64,000 nucleotides of DNA from Alphaproteobacteria bacterium (GCA_024742275.1 JANSYS010000006.1:1-64000), one strand, 5' to 3'. Shown: positions 34,606 to 43,735, numbered from the stretch's first letter. Notes: generated by a model from the letters alone, not told the origin. Numbers and translations are program-made.

Positions 34606-35874
34606 ATGAACAGCAGCCCCGGCCAAACTCCCTTGCCTAGCCGCACCCTGCTCGGGGTCGGCTGGTTCCTGTGCGCGGTGTTCTTCTTCTACGCCTTCGT
34701 GCAGCGGGTTGCGCCGTCGGTGATGGTTGAGGACCTGATGCGCGACTTCGCCGTCGGCGGCGCGCTGGTCGGAAACCTCTCGGCTTTCTACTACTACGCC
34801 TATGCCGGCTCGCAGATTCCGGTCGGGGTGATGCTCGATCGGTTCGGCCCGCGCCGCCTGATTACCGTCGCCGTCGCCCTGGTCGCCGTCGGGAGCTTCG
34901 TCTTCGCGGGGGCCGAGACCCTATGGATGGCCTACCTGGGGCGCATGCTGATCGGTTTCGGCTGCGCCTTCAGTTTCGCCGGTGCCCTGAACTACGCCGC
35001 TATCTGGATGCCGGTTCATCGCTTCGCCACGCTCAGCGGCGGGGCTCAACTCCTCGGCGTCATCGGCGGCATCACCGGACAGGCGCCGTTGGGTGCGGCC
35101 GTGGAGGCATTCGGCTGGCGGCCGATGATGCTGGTGATTGCCGTCTTCGGCGCGGCGCTGGCAATCGCCTGCGGCCTGATCCTGCGCGACCGTCCGCGCG
35201 GCGACGGCACGACGGCCCGCCCCCGCCTGCTTGCCGGTCTGAAGCGGGCGGCGGGGAGCGGTCAGGTTTGGCTCGCCGCGCTGTTCGGCCTTGCCATGAC
35301 GAGCGCCATGTTGGCCTTCGGGGGACTCTGGGGCGTGCCTTACGTCATGCAGGCCTACGACCACCCGAAGGCGGAGGCCGCTCTGCTGGTGAGTTGCCTG
35401 TTCGTCGGGTGGGGAGTCGGCGCGCCTCTCTTCGGCTGGTTGGCCGACCGCTACCGGCGGCGGAAACCACTCATGATTCTTGGGGCGACCCTGTCTACCA
35501 TCGGCATCGCGGCGGCCGTCTATCTGCCCCATGTCAGCGACGTAACCCTGGTGGCCTCGCTAATCGTCCAGGGATTGGGGGCGTCCTCCATGGTGCTCTC
35601 CTTCTCGGTTGGCCGCGAGAATGCCCCGCTCTGGGCGGCGGGGGCGACCGTCGGGATCATCAACGGCTGCGTGGTCGGCTCGGGTGCCGTTTTGCAGCCG
35701 TTGCTCGGCTGGGTGCTCGACCTCGCGTGGGACGGCACGATGGTTGAAGGCGCGCGGGTCTACACCGCTGCTGCCTACGAGCGCGCTTTCCTGGTCCTGC
35801 CAGTGATCGGCCTGTTCGGCCTGCTCGTCGCCTTTGCCGTGCGCGAGACCTATGGGGAGTCCGTCGACTCCTAG
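34606..35874 (+). CDS. MFS transporter
   Basis: The 422-residue protein has twelve hydrophobic segments, an early FVQRVAPSVMVEDLMRDF, the GVMLDRFGPRR loop 2-3 motif and the GWLADRYRRRKP loop in the second half. It resembles another MFS protein in this window (47425-48696), which has LLLDRYGPRR and the same N-terminal pattern, so the two are probable paralogues. The substrate is not known; the sugar-acid dehydratase upstream is a weak hint. Confidence 0.85.
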   Translation: MNSSPGQTPLPSRTLLGVGWFLCAVFFFYAFVQRVAPSVMVEDLMRDFAVGGALVGNLSAFYYYAYAGSQIPVGVMLDRFGPRRLITVAVALVAVGSFVFAGAETLWMAYLGRMLIGFGCAFSFAGALNYAAIWMPVHRFATLSGGAQLLGVIGGITGQAPLGAAVEAFGWRPMMLVIAVFGAALAIACGLILRDRPRGDGTTARPRLLAGLKRAAGSGQVWLAALFGLAMTSAMLAFGGLWGVPYVMQAYDHPKAEAALLVSCLFVGWGVGAPLFGWLADRYRRRKPLMILGATLSTIGIAAAVYLPHVSDVTLVASLIVQGLGASSMVLSFSVGRENAPLWAAGATVGIINGCVVGSGAVLQPLLGWVLDLAWDGTMVEGARVYTAAAYERAFLVLPVIGLFGLLVAFAVRETYGESVDS

Positions 35875-36006
35875 ATCGGATCGTGCGGTGCCGGGATCAT
35901 CTCGTGATCGGGTCGGCGTGTATGATCCTGCTGTATATTATTGGTTCGAAGACAGATCACCGGCCATACCGAGTTTTTCCGCGAGTCGATTTGGTCGAGT
36001 TTGGCT

Positions 36007-36720
36007 CTAGAGAAGGCCCTTCGAACGGAAGCTGACATGACCGTGACGGGCGACGATCAGGTGGTCGTGCAGCACGATGCCGAGGGTCGCCGCCGCCTCC
36101 CTGAGCTGGGCGGTGGTGGAGATATCGGCCTGGGAGGGTGTGGGGTCCCCGGTCGGGTGATTGTGCACCACGATCAACGCCGAAGCGCCCAGATCCAGCG
36201 CCCGCTTCACCACCTCTCGCGGATAGAGTGGGGTATGGTCGATGGTGCCGCGCCCCTGCAACTCGTCCTGTATCAGCCGGTTGCGCTTGTCGAGATAGAG
36301 CACGCGTACGATCTCCACCGGTTCGTGCGCCATCGCCGCATGACAATAGTCGAGAAGCTGCTTCCAGCCCGACAAGACCGGCCGCTTGAGCAGAGGTTCG
36401 CCCAACAACCGGTCGGCGGCCGCCTTGGCCGTCTTCAGCGCGGCGACCGAGGCTTCGCCCATGCCATCGATCTTGGCCAGTTCCGAAGGTTCCGCGCTGA
36501 TGGTCTCGGCGAACGATCCGAAGCGGGCGAGCAGCCGCTTGGCCAGCGGTTTCACGTCGCCGCGGGGCTTGGCCAGGAACAGCAGCATCTCGATGAGTTC
36601 GTAGTCCGCCAGGGCGTCGGCGCCGGCGGCGAGAAAGCGGCGGCGCAGTCGACGTCTATGCCCTTCGGGTCCGGTATCCTGCGCCTCGGCCAACCCGTCG
36701 TACACGCGCCATCTCCCCAT
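36007..36720 (-). CDS. radC: RadC family JAB1/MPN-domain protein
   Basis: The 237-residue protein has a helix-hairpin-helix-like N-terminus (IDGMGEASVAALKTAK) and a JAMM metalloprotease-fold core with HNHPTGDPTPSQAD. The name radC is historical; the DNA-repair role is doubtful and the biochemical function is unknown. It lies 50 bases after map on the same strand. Longer in-frame starts overlie map and were rejected. Confidence 0.93.
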   Translation of the reverse strand: MGRWRVYDGLAEAQDTGPEGHRRRLRRRFLAAGADALADYELIEMLLFLAKPRGDVKPLAKRLLARFGSFAETISAEPSELAKIDGMGEASVAALKTAKAAADRLLGEPLLKRPVLSGWKQLLDYCHAAMAHEPVEIVRVLYLDKRNRLIQDELQGRGTIDHTPLYPREVVKRALDLGASALIVVHNHPTGDPTPSQADISTTAQLREAAATLGIVLHDHLIVARHGHVSFRSKGLL

Positions 36721-36770
36721 TCGCCGTGATACCGGCGATATGGCAGGCGGGGGACGCGAATGCGGCGTTC

Positions 36771-37574
36771 TCAGAGATACGGCGGCTTTGTGTAGCCCTT
36801 CGGCGACAGGGTAAAGATCTCGAACCCGGTCTCGGTCACGCCGATCGAGTGCTCGAATTGGGCGGAGAGCGAGCGGTCGCGGGTCACCGCCGTCCAGCCG
36901 TCTTCGAGAATCTTCACCGCAAACTTGCCGGCGTTGATCATCGGTTCGACCGTGAAGAACATGCCGGGCTCGAGCATCGGGCCTTCCTCTGGGCGACCGT
37001 AATGCAGAACGCTCGGCGGTGCGTGGAAGGTGCGGCCGAGGCCATGGCCGCAGAAGTCGCGCACGACGGAGAACCGCTGCGCCTCGGCGAAGGTCTGGAT
37101 GCGATGGCCGATCGCGCCGAGATGGACGCCGGGACGGATCACCTCGATGCCGAGCATCATCGCGTCGTAGGTGACCTCGACCAGACGCTTGGCCTTCACC
37201 GGAATTTTGTCGCCGACCAGGTACATGCGGCTGCTGTCGCCGTGCCAGCCGTCGAGGATCACGGTGACGTCGATGTTCACGATCTCTCCCTCGATCAGCT
37301 TGCGGTCGCCGGGAATGCCGTGACAGACGACGTGATTGATCGAGGTGCAGATCGACTTCGGAAAGCCCTTGTAGCCCAGTGGCGCCGGGGTCGCGCCGTT
37401 GGCCAGGGTCATCTCGTGGCACAGCCGGTCGAGCTCGTCCGTCGTCACGCCGGGCACGACGTGGTCGGTGATCATGTCGAGGATCTCGGCGGCCAAACGG
37501 CCGGCCTTCCGCATTCCCTCGAAATCCTCCGGCCCATGACGAACGATCTGGCGCGCTTCTGCGAGCTGCTGCAT
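36771..37574 (-). CDS. map: type I methionine aminopeptidase
   Basis: The 267-residue enzyme that removes N-terminal Met has all five metal ligands: the two Asp in NIDVTVILDGWHGDSSRMY, His in CGHGLGRTFH, Glu in FTVEPMINAG and Glu in QFEHSIGV. ICTSINHVVCHGIP is the substrate-side His motif. The ATG at 37574 gives the usual short N-terminus; a longer frame adds a basic tract not seen in MAPs. It lies between sfsA and radC, a common alphaproteobacterial order. Confidence 0.96.
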   Translation of the reverse strand: MQQLAEARQIVRHGPEDFEGMRKAGRLAAEILDMITDHVVPGVTTDELDRLCHEMTLANGATPAPLGYKGFPKSICTSINHVVCHGIPGDRKLIEGEIVNIDVTVILDGWHGDSSRMYLVGDKIPVKAKRLVEVTYDAMMLGIEVIRPGVHLGAIGHRIQTFAEAQRFSVVRDFCGHGLGRTFHAPPSVLHYGRPEEGPMLEPGMFFTVEPMINAGKFAVKILEDGWTAVTRDRSLSAQFEHSIGVTETGFEIFTLSPKGYTKPPYL

Positions 37575-37644
37575 CGCGAACTTCCTTGCTTCGTAACCTG
37601 GCTGCAATCTGCGGCGGCGGCGCCGGAAGGTCAAGGTTCGGGGG

Positions 37645-38355
37645 TCAGCCGACCACCGGGACCGGTCGACTCAGGACGATCCGCTCCCGCCTCACGTCGC
37701 ACTCCCAGGCTAGCGCCTCGACCCCGGCCTCCAGCGCCCGGTCGAAAGCGGCGCCGTATTTCGGGTCGATGTCGCGGGCGAGGGCCAGACGGTCGCCGTC
37801 CATCCGCTGGATGCAGAACATCATCACGGCCCGGTGCCCCGCCTCGACCATGGCGGCGAGTTCGTCCAGATGCTTGGCGCCCCGGGCGGTCACGCTGTCG
37901 GGAAACTCGTGGGCGCCGGGATTGGGCCCGTCCGGGCGAACCAGATGGACGTTCTTCACCTCGACGTAGCAGGCGGGCCGCTCCGGGCTCTCCAACAGCA
38001 TGTCGATCCGGCTGTTGACGCCGTACTTCACCTCGCGGCGCAGGCTCTCGTAGCCGGCCAACTCCGGGATCCGGCCGTCGGCGATCGCCTCTGCGACGAT
38101 GGCGTTGGGACGCCCGGTATGGATGCCGACCAGACCGCCCTTGGTCTCCACCAGTTCGAGCGTGTAGGGCAGCTTGCGCTTCGGGTCCGGGGAAAGGGAC
38201 AGCCAGACCCGCAGTCCCGGCTCCTTGAGGCCGGTCATGGCTCCGGGATTGGGGCAATGGGCGGTGACGGTCTCGCCGCCGAGATCGACATCGGCCAGGA
38301 AACGCTTGTACCGCTTGATCAGGCGGCCTTCGTGCAGGGGTGTCGGCAGGTCCAT
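37645..38355 (-). CDS. sfsA: DNA/RNA nuclease SfsA
   Basis: The 236-residue protein matches SfsA across its length: LIKRYKRFLADVDL, AHCPNPGAMTGL, REVKYGVNSRIDMLL, YVEVKNVHLV (PD-ExK-like core) and FPDSVTARGAKHL. Once described as a sugar-fermentation regulator, it has a nuclease-like fold. It starts the sfsA-map-radC unit. Confidence 0.95.
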   Translation of the reverse strand: MDLPTPLHEGRLIKRYKRFLADVDLGGETVTAHCPNPGAMTGLKEPGLRVWLSLSPDPKRKLPYTLELVETKGGLVGIHTGRPNAIVAEAIADGRIPELAGYESLRREVKYGVNSRIDMLLESPERPACYVEVKNVHLVRPDGPNPGAHEFPDSVTARGAKHLDELAAMVEAGHRAVMMFCIQRMDGDRLALARDIDPKYGAAFDRALEAGVEALAWECDVRRERIVLSRPVPVVG

Positions 38356-38428
38356 CGCCCGACGCTAGCCGGGCCGGTGGGCGATGTCATCCCTTCCACC
38401 AGGACACGGTTCGTGGTTAGACGGAGGC

Positions 38429-39889
38429 ATGTCGATCGATCCCATCATTCTTCAGAAATCCGTCGACCTCCGCGATCCGCACGACTGTACCGATAGCGGC
38501 GACGCGCTGGCGCTGCTGGACGCCGTCTTCGCCGCACCTGTCCGCCGACGGGCAGGTGGCGGCTACGCTCCGTCGCTGGCCGAGTCCTGGACCGTCTCGC
38601 CGGATGCCCGCCACTGGACCTTGACGCTGCGCCCCGACCTCAGCTTCCACGATGGCCGGCGTCTCGACGCGGCAGCCATGGCAGCTTCCATCGAGCGGAT
38701 GAAACGCCCCGACGTCGGCGCGACACTGGGGGCGCCGGCGGTATGGGGACAATATCTGGCCGGCGCCGAGATTCGCGCGGTGGATCCCCGAACGGTATCG
38801 ATCGCCGCGGTCGAGCCTCTGGCCGATCTGCTGGCGATCCTCGTTTCGGCCTATGCGGTGCCGCCCGAGGTGGACGAGCCCGGCTTTCGGGAACGCCCGA
38901 TCGGCAGCGGTCCCTATCGGGTGGAAACGATGCGACCGGGCGCGGAGGTCCGTCTGGCTGCCGCCGGCTGGTCGGGCGGGCCGCTCGCGAACCCGCGTCT
39001 GACCTTTCGGAGCGAACCCGACGCCGATCGCCGCGCGGAGGCCGTGGCGGCGGGCGAAGCCGCTCTGGCCACCCGCCTTCGGGCCTCGCGCCACCGATCG
39101 GGCGTCGAAGAGGCCGGACGGTTCTGGACCGGCTTCACCGACCCGACCGCGATCATCTTTCTGCTGAACGCCGCCACCGGGCCATGCGCCGATCCGCGTG
39201 TCCGACGGGCGCTGACCCTTGCGGTCGACCGAACCGATCTGATCGCGCGCGTGCTGGACGGCGATGGCGAGATGCTCACCGGTTTCGTCAGCGCCGCCCA
39301 TTTCGGCGCGGCTCCAAGTAGCGGCGATCCGCACGATCCCGAGGCGGCGCGCGCGCTGCTGGCGGAGGCCGGGTACGGCGCGGGGCTGAGCCTGATCCTG
39401 GATACGCCGACCCGGCTGCCCGACGAGGCGCAAGCCCTTTCGGCGGCCTTCGCTGCGCAGCTCGCGCCGCTCGGCGTCGAGGTCAGCGCGCGGATCACCG
39501 AGGACCGGGTGGCCTATGCCGAGAACGTTCGGGACAAGAGGATCGGCGATATCTGCGTCTTCGACTCGAGCCCGATGAGCACTTTCCGGGTGCTCTATGA
39601 GAAAATCGACAGCCGGGTCGCAGGTTCCTGGTGGCAGGGCTACGCGAACCCCAAGGCGGAAGACCTGCTCGATGCGGCCCGCCGAACCACTGACGATGCC
39701 GCCCGAGCCGTCCTCTACGGCGATGCCTATCGCGCCCTGCAGGCAGATCCGGCTTGGGTGCCGCTGTATCACCATAGCCTGGGTGTCGGCGCTGCCGTAC
39801 CGATGCCGGTATCGCCGGTTAGAGACGACGGCGTCCTTGATGTAACACTGCTGCCGAAGCTGACCGGTGGGGAGGAGAGACGCGCATGA
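38429..39889 (+). CDS. family 5 solute-binding protein without a signal peptide
   Basis: The 486-residue protein is a full-length extracellular-type SBP_5 (dipeptide/nickel) fold: SLAESWTVSPDARHWTLTLR, FHDGRRLDAAAMAASI, IGSGPYRVE and ADPAWVPLYHH. Neither of the two possible ATG starts gives a signal peptide or lipobox, so it should stay in the cytoplasm. No permease or ATPase lies next to it. It overlaps the following SDR by ATGA, so the two may handle the same small molecule. GGAGG precedes the chosen ATG. Confidence 0.82.
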   Translation: MSIDPIILQKSVDLRDPHDCTDSGDALALLDAVFAAPVRRRAGGGYAPSLAESWTVSPDARHWTLTLRPDLSFHDGRRLDAAAMAASIERMKRPDVGATLGAPAVWGQYLAGAEIRAVDPRTVSIAAVEPLADLLAILVSAYAVPPEVDEPGFRERPIGSGPYRVETMRPGAEVRLAAAGWSGGPLANPRLTFRSEPDADRRAEAVAAGEAALATRLRASRHRSGVEEAGRFWTGFTDPTAIIFLLNAATGPCADPRVRRALTLAVDRTDLIARVLDGDGEMLTGFVSAAHFGAAPSSGDPHDPEAARALLAEAGYGAGLSLILDTPTRLPDEAQALSAAFAAQLAPLGVEVSARITEDRVAYAENVRDKRIGDICVFDSSPMSTFRVLYEKIDSRVAGSWWQGYANPKAEDLLDAARRTTDDAARAVLYGDAYRALQADPAWVPLYHHSLGVGAAVPMPVSPVRDDGVLDVTLLPKLTGGEERRA

Positions 39890-40653
39890 CGCAGAAGGTT
39901 GCGATCGTCACGGGCGCCGCCCGAGGTATCGGTCTGGCGGTAACCCGGCGGTTCCTGGCCGAGAGTTGGCGGGTCGCGATGGTCGATATCGAGGCCGAGT
40001 CGCTGTTCGCCGCACATGCGTCGCTGGCGACCGACGACGCGGTCGCCCAGGCCTGCGACGTTTCCGACCCGGCCCAGGTCCGCAAGACCGTGTCCGCCGC
40101 GGTCGAGGCGTTCGGGCGTGTCGACGCGGTGGTGAACAACGCCGGCATCGCCGTGTTCAAGCCGCTGCTGGACACCAGTTTCGAGGATTGGTCGCGGGTT
40201 CTGGCGGTGAACCTGAACGGGCCGTTCCTGATGGTGCAGGAGACGGCGCGGGTGATGGCGGAAACCGGCGGCGGCGCGGTGGTCAATATCGGCTCGATCT
40301 CCGGCCTCAGGGCGAGCACGCTGCGGGTGGCCTACGGCACCTCGAAGGCGGCACTGGCCCACCTGACCAAGCAGCAGGCGACGGAGTTAGGCGAAATCGG
40401 CGTGCGGGTAAATCTGGTCGCGCCGGGTCCTGTGGACACGGCCATGGCGAAAGACGTCCACACCCCGGAGATCAGGGCCGACTATCACGACGCGATTCCG
40501 CTCAACCGGTACGGTCTGGAGGAGGAGATCGCCAACGGCGTCTTCTTCCTGTGCAGCGATCAGGCCCGGTACATAACCGGGCAAACCCTGGCAGTCGACG
40601 GCGGGTTCGACGCCGCCGGAATCGGCCTGCCGACCCTGCGTCGGGCTCCCTGA
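39886..40653 (+). CDS. SDR family oxidoreductase
   Basis: The 255-residue protein has IVTGAARGIGLAVT, NNAGIAVFKPLL, NIGSISGLRAST, catalytic VAYGTSKAAL and the C-terminal TGQTLAVDGGF. This is a classical NAD(P) SDR, of the FabG/glucose dehydrogenase type. Its ATG overlaps the stop of the cytoplasmic solute-binding protein by four bases. The substrate is unknown. Confidence 0.88.
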   Translation: MTQKVAIVTGAARGIGLAVTRRFLAESWRVAMVDIEAESLFAAHASLATDDAVAQACDVSDPAQVRKTVSAAVEAFGRVDAVVNNAGIAVFKPLLDTSFEDWSRVLAVNLNGPFLMVQETARVMAETGGGAVVNIGSISGLRASTLRVAYGTSKAALAHLTKQQATELGEIGVRVNLVAPGPVDTAMAKDVHTPEIRADYHDAIPLNRYGLEEEIANGVFFLCSDQARYITGQTLAVDGGFDAAGIGLPTLRRAP

Positions 40654-40734
40654 CGACGATCCCATCGCTCCCGGCTTGCTGTCCGGAGGAGGGTGCCGCA
40701 TCCTCTCCCGTCCGCCAACCGCCCGGAGTTCGGA

Positions 40735-41559
40735 ATGTCCGACGCGTCGACTACTTCTGCCCCCGCTGCCGCATCCGGCACCGTCACAGCTGCGATGCTG
40801 ATCATAGGAAACGAGATCCTCTCCGGCCGTACCAAGGACAAGAATGTCGGCTACATCGCCGAGGAGCTGACGGCGATGGGAATCCGGCTGTCGGAGGTCC
40901 GGGTGGTACGGGACGACGAGGCGGCCATCATCGAGGCGGTCACTCTGCTGTCGGATCGCTACACATATGTCTTCACGTCCGGTGGGATCGGGCCGACCCA
41001 CGACGACATCACGACCGCCTGCATCGCCAAGGCTTTCGGTGTGGAAGTTGAGCGCAACGCCGAGGCGATGCGCCGGCTGACCGCCCATTACGCCAACAGC
41101 GGCGTCGAGTTCAATGCCGCGCGCCAAAAGATGGCGGAGATCCCGATCGGCGCCGCCCTGATCGACAACCCGGTCTCCGCGGCGCCCGGCTTCATCCTGA
41201 AGAACGTCCACGTCATGGCCGGAGTGCCACGCATCCTGCAGGCGATGTTCGAGGGCTTGAAACCGACGCTGACCGGCGGCGCCCAGATGCTGTCGCGGAC
41301 CGTGGCCTGCACGGTCGGCGAGGGCACCGTGGCGGGCGGACTCGGCCGAATCCAGGACGCGTTTCCCGATATCGAGATCGGCAGCTACCCTTATTTCCGC
41401 GCCGGAGCCTTCGGCACCAGCCTGGTGCTCCGCGGTACCGACGAGGTGCAACTCGACGCCGCGGCGGACGAGGTCCGCGCCCTGGTCCGGTCGCTTGGCG
41501 GCGAACCGATCGATATCGACGACGGCATGGAACCGAACGGCGCGGAGGCGTCCGCGTGA
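40735..41559 (+). CDS. competence/damage-inducible CinA-like MoCF domain protein
   Basis: The 274-residue protein has only the N-terminal molybdopterin-binding domain: AAMLIIGNEILSGRTKDKN, FTSGGIGPTHDDIT and KMAEIPIGAALIDNPVSAAP. This matches COG1058/CinA N-domain proteins, which can be nicotinamide-nucleotide or ADP-ribose pyrophosphatases. The C-terminal amidase domain of full CinA is absent, as is common in this group. The final GTG of the next gene overlaps its stop. Confidence 0.88.
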   Translation: MSDASTTSAPAAASGTVTAAMLIIGNEILSGRTKDKNVGYIAEELTAMGIRLSEVRVVRDDEAAIIEAVTLLSDRYTYVFTSGGIGPTHDDITTACIAKAFGVEVERNAEAMRRLTAHYANSGVEFNAARQKMAEIPIGAALIDNPVSAAPGFILKNVHVMAGVPRILQAMFEGLKPTLTGGAQMLSRTVACTVGEGTVAGGLGRIQDAFPDIEIGSYPYFRAGAFGTSLVLRGTDEVQLDAAADEVRALVRSLGGEPIDIDDGMEPNGAEASA

Positions 41560-42308
41560 CCACGGTCAGGATCGAGCGGTACGAGCACACCGCTCGGGTG
41601 ATTCTGAACCGGGCGGCCAAGCGCAATGCGATCAGCGCCGAGGTCGCGTCCGATCTAGAGGGCGCGCTGCTGTCGCTCGCCGAGGAACCGGATCTCCGGG
41701 TCGTCGTTTTGTCGGGAGATGGTCCGAGCTTTTGCGCCGGCGCCGACGTCGGGCAATTGTCGGAGCTGACGCCGGAGACCGCGGAACGCTTCATCCGCGG
41801 GCTGCACCGCGCCATCGCTGCCGCGATGGCCTGTCCGGTGCCGATTATCGCGGCTATCCGAGGGGCCTGCATCGGCGCCGGCCTGGAACTCGCGGCCGGC
41901 TGCGACATGCGGATCGCCAGTCAAGACGCAAGATTCTCGATGCCGGAAGTGAAGATCGGCGTACCGTCGGTGATCGAGGCGGCGCTGCTGCCGAGGCTGA
42001 TGGGCCGGGGACGGGCGGCACGGCTTGTGTTGACCGGCGAGACCATCGACGCGCAGACCGCTCTCGATTGGGGATTGGTGGAGGAACTGGTGGCGGGCGA
42101 CGATCTGATGTTCAGGGCCGGAGCACTGGCAGCGGAAATCGCCGAAGCGGATCCGCTAGCCGTGCGCGCTCAGAAGCGGCTGCTCCGTGCTTGGGACGAC
42201 ATGACCGTCGCGCAGGCGGTGGAGGCCAGCGTCAGCGCATTCGCCGACAGCTACCGTACGGACGCGCCGCGCACCCGGATCGCGGCGGCGCTGACCGGCA
42301 GAACATGA
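41556..42308 (+). CDS. enoyl-CoA hydratase/isomerase family protein
   Basis: The 250-residue crotonase-fold protein has VRIERYEHTARVILNR, the oxyanion hole in GPSFCAGADVGQL and RGACIGAGLELAAGCDMRIA, then PEVKIGVPSVIEAALLPRLM. The GTG start overlaps the upstream stop by four bases. The exact reaction (hydratase, isomerase or another crotonase) is not fixed; the classical second Glu is replaced around GVPS, so it may not be a standard hydratase. Confidence 0.87.
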   Translation: MTTVRIERYEHTARVILNRAAKRNAISAEVASDLEGALLSLAEEPDLRVVVLSGDGPSFCAGADVGQLSELTPETAERFIRGLHRAIAAAMACPVPIIAAIRGACIGAGLELAAGCDMRIASQDARFSMPEVKIGVPSVIEAALLPRLMGRGRAARLVLTGETIDAQTALDWGLVEELVAGDDLMFRAGALAAEIAEADPLAVRAQKRLLRAWDDMTVAQAVEASVSAFADSYRTDAPRTRIAAALTGRT

Positions 42309-42700
42309 GAAACGTTTGCGTATCCGCGGCCCTGCTCACCGCGAGTCTCGCCGCGGCACCAGCTGCGGCGGCGTCGTTCGATGGAATCTGGGGGGTGGCC
42401 TCAGGCGGCATTCCGGATTGCAGCGGCTTCGTCGTGGTGCTGCGGGCCGGCACCTACACCAAGGCGCTTCTGGATCTCGGCACGACTCAAGGCAAGCGGG
42501 ACAGCATCGCCGGAACGTCCACCTACACCGTCGCGGGGACACGGGTGGAGATCGCACCGACCTTTTCACTGTCTCGACCGGAGCCGCGTCAGGTCTTGGT
42601 CTGGGATGCGGTGTCGGACGTGCTCGTCCGGCACGAACCGGCCCCCAGGCTCACATATGCCCGCTGCCCGGATCGGCCGTTGAACCCGATGACGCGATAG
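42305..42700 (+). CDS. small secreted protein of unknown function
   Basis: The 131-residue protein has a signal peptide (about residues 1-23, ALLTASLAAAPAAAA) and a compact beta-rich domain with two Cys (PDCSGF and YARCPD) that could pair. No family is recognised. Its ATG overlaps the enoyl-CoA hydratase stop (ATGA). The last 50 bases overlap, on the other strand, the end of the amidohydrolase gene. Confidence 0.75.
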   Translation: MRNVCVSAALLTASLAAAPAAAASFDGIWGVASGGIPDCSGFVVVLRAGTYTKALLDLGTTQGKRDSIAGTSTYTVAGTRVEIAPTFSLSRPEPRQVLVWDAVSDVLVRHEPAPRLTYARCPDRPLNPMTR

Positions 42701-43676
42701 CCGATTCGGGTATCGCCGGAAACCGCCAGAGCGTTCGCGCGTTCTCGATCAGGATGAGGTCGCGCAACCCCTCGTCCTCGCACCATTCGTCGAGCAGTCG
42801 AAGCAGATGCCTCCCGTTGGGGCGGATGCGTTTCGCCGCCGGGTCGAGGGCGGCGGGATACGGCCAGTTGCTGCCCCAGACGAGACGCTCGGGCGCGAAG
42901 CGGATCAACATGCGGGCCAGTCGCTCGGCATGGGGATAGCGGGGGTGTTGCGGGTCGCTCTCCTCCGGTCCCGAGAGCTTGACCCAGACCTTGTCGGCGT
43001 CGATCAGACGCAGAAGGGCGCGGAATCCGGGGTCGCGGTCGCTGACCGGCCCCATGAAGCACCCGATATGGTCCAGGATCACGCGTCCGGGCCAACTCCT
43101 GATCCGATCTTCGACCTCCATCAGGAAGCGGCCATCCATCTGCAGATCGACGTCCCAGGCTACAAGATCGTGGACGCGCGCGGCGATCCGGTCGGTGTCC
43201 AGCCAATCGATCCTACGGCCGGGCTCGCGCATCTGGAACCGGGTCGCGACGCAGCCGGCGGTGTCGAGATCCCGCAGTTCGCCGTCGCTGGTCTGCGGTC
43301 CGACGGTCGCCACGCCCCGGGCCCGGTCGGCGCCCAGTTGCTCCAGCGCTTCGAGAAGCGTGGCATGGTCGAAACCGTGGGCGTCGGCTTGCACGAGGAC
43401 CGCACGATCCAGGCGCAGGTCGTCCCTCACGCGGAGGTAGTCCTCGATTTTCCGAGACCCTTCGGCTTCCGCCGCGCCGGCGTGCAGCTCAACATGGCTG
43501 TCGCAAGTGCCGTCGACGGGGGGCGGAGCATCCTCCTCCGGCGCGGTCTCGCCGTCCTTCTCTTCCGCGAGGGCGGCCAACCTGTCTTCCAGGGACGGAG
43601 ACGGTTCGCTGCCGGGTGGAGGCGGCAACTCGTAGAAGGCCGGATCGGACGGCAGGATAAGCGGCATCTTTGACAT
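42651..43676 (-). CDS. amidohydrolase family 2 protein with altered active-site residues
   Basis: The 341-residue TIM-barrel protein resembles the PDC-hydrolase (LigI)/COG3618 group: DAHGFDHATLLEAL, QMDGRFLMEVEDRIR, VILDHIGCFMGP and VKLSGPEES. The N-terminus has a ~50-residue Pro/Glu-rich extension. The metal box reads CDSHVELHAG where relatives have D-x-H-x-H, and the late Asp of WG-x-D-WP is Asn (WGSNWPYP). It may be a lactonase of changed mechanism or inactive. It is divergent from flagellin. Confidence 0.8.
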   Translation of the reverse strand: MSKMPLILPSDPAFYELPPPPGSEPSPSLEDRLAALAEEKDGETAPEEDAPPPVDGTCDSHVELHAGAAEAEGSRKIEDYLRVRDDLRLDRAVLVQADAHGFDHATLLEALEQLGADRARGVATVGPQTSDGELRDLDTAGCVATRFQMREPGRRIDWLDTDRIAARVHDLVAWDVDLQMDGRFLMEVEDRIRSWPGRVILDHIGCFMGPVSDRDPGFRALLRLIDADKVWVKLSGPEESDPQHPRYPHAERLARMLIRFAPERLVWGSNWPYPAALDPAAKRIRPNGRHLLRLLDEWCEDEGLRDLILIENARTLWRFPAIPESAIASSGSTADPGSGHM

Positions 43677-43679
43677 GGC

Positions 43680-43714
43680 GCGACTATATAGCCTGCCGCG
43701 GCAGGTGTAGTCGC
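43680..43714. repeat. long imperfect palindrome between amidohydrolase and flagellin
   Basis: Outer arms GCGACTA and TAGTCGC enclose an inner CCTGCC-GC-GGCAGG. It starts 4 bases before the amidohydrolase ATG and ends 6 bases before the sigma-54 -24 element. It could be an activator or repressor site for either gene. Confidence 0.6.
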
Positions 43715-43720
43715 AAATTC

Positions 43721-43735
43721 TGGCACACGCCTTGC
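43721..43735 (+). promoter_or_regulatory. predicted sigma-54 (-24/-12) promoter of the flagellin gene
   Basis: TGGCAC-ACGCC-TTGC matches the consensus TGGCAC-N5-TTGC fully. The flagellin ATG begins 13 bases after the C of TTGC, so transcription would start at or next to the start codon and the message would be almost leaderless. Flagellar genes are common sigma-54 targets. Confidence 0.75.
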
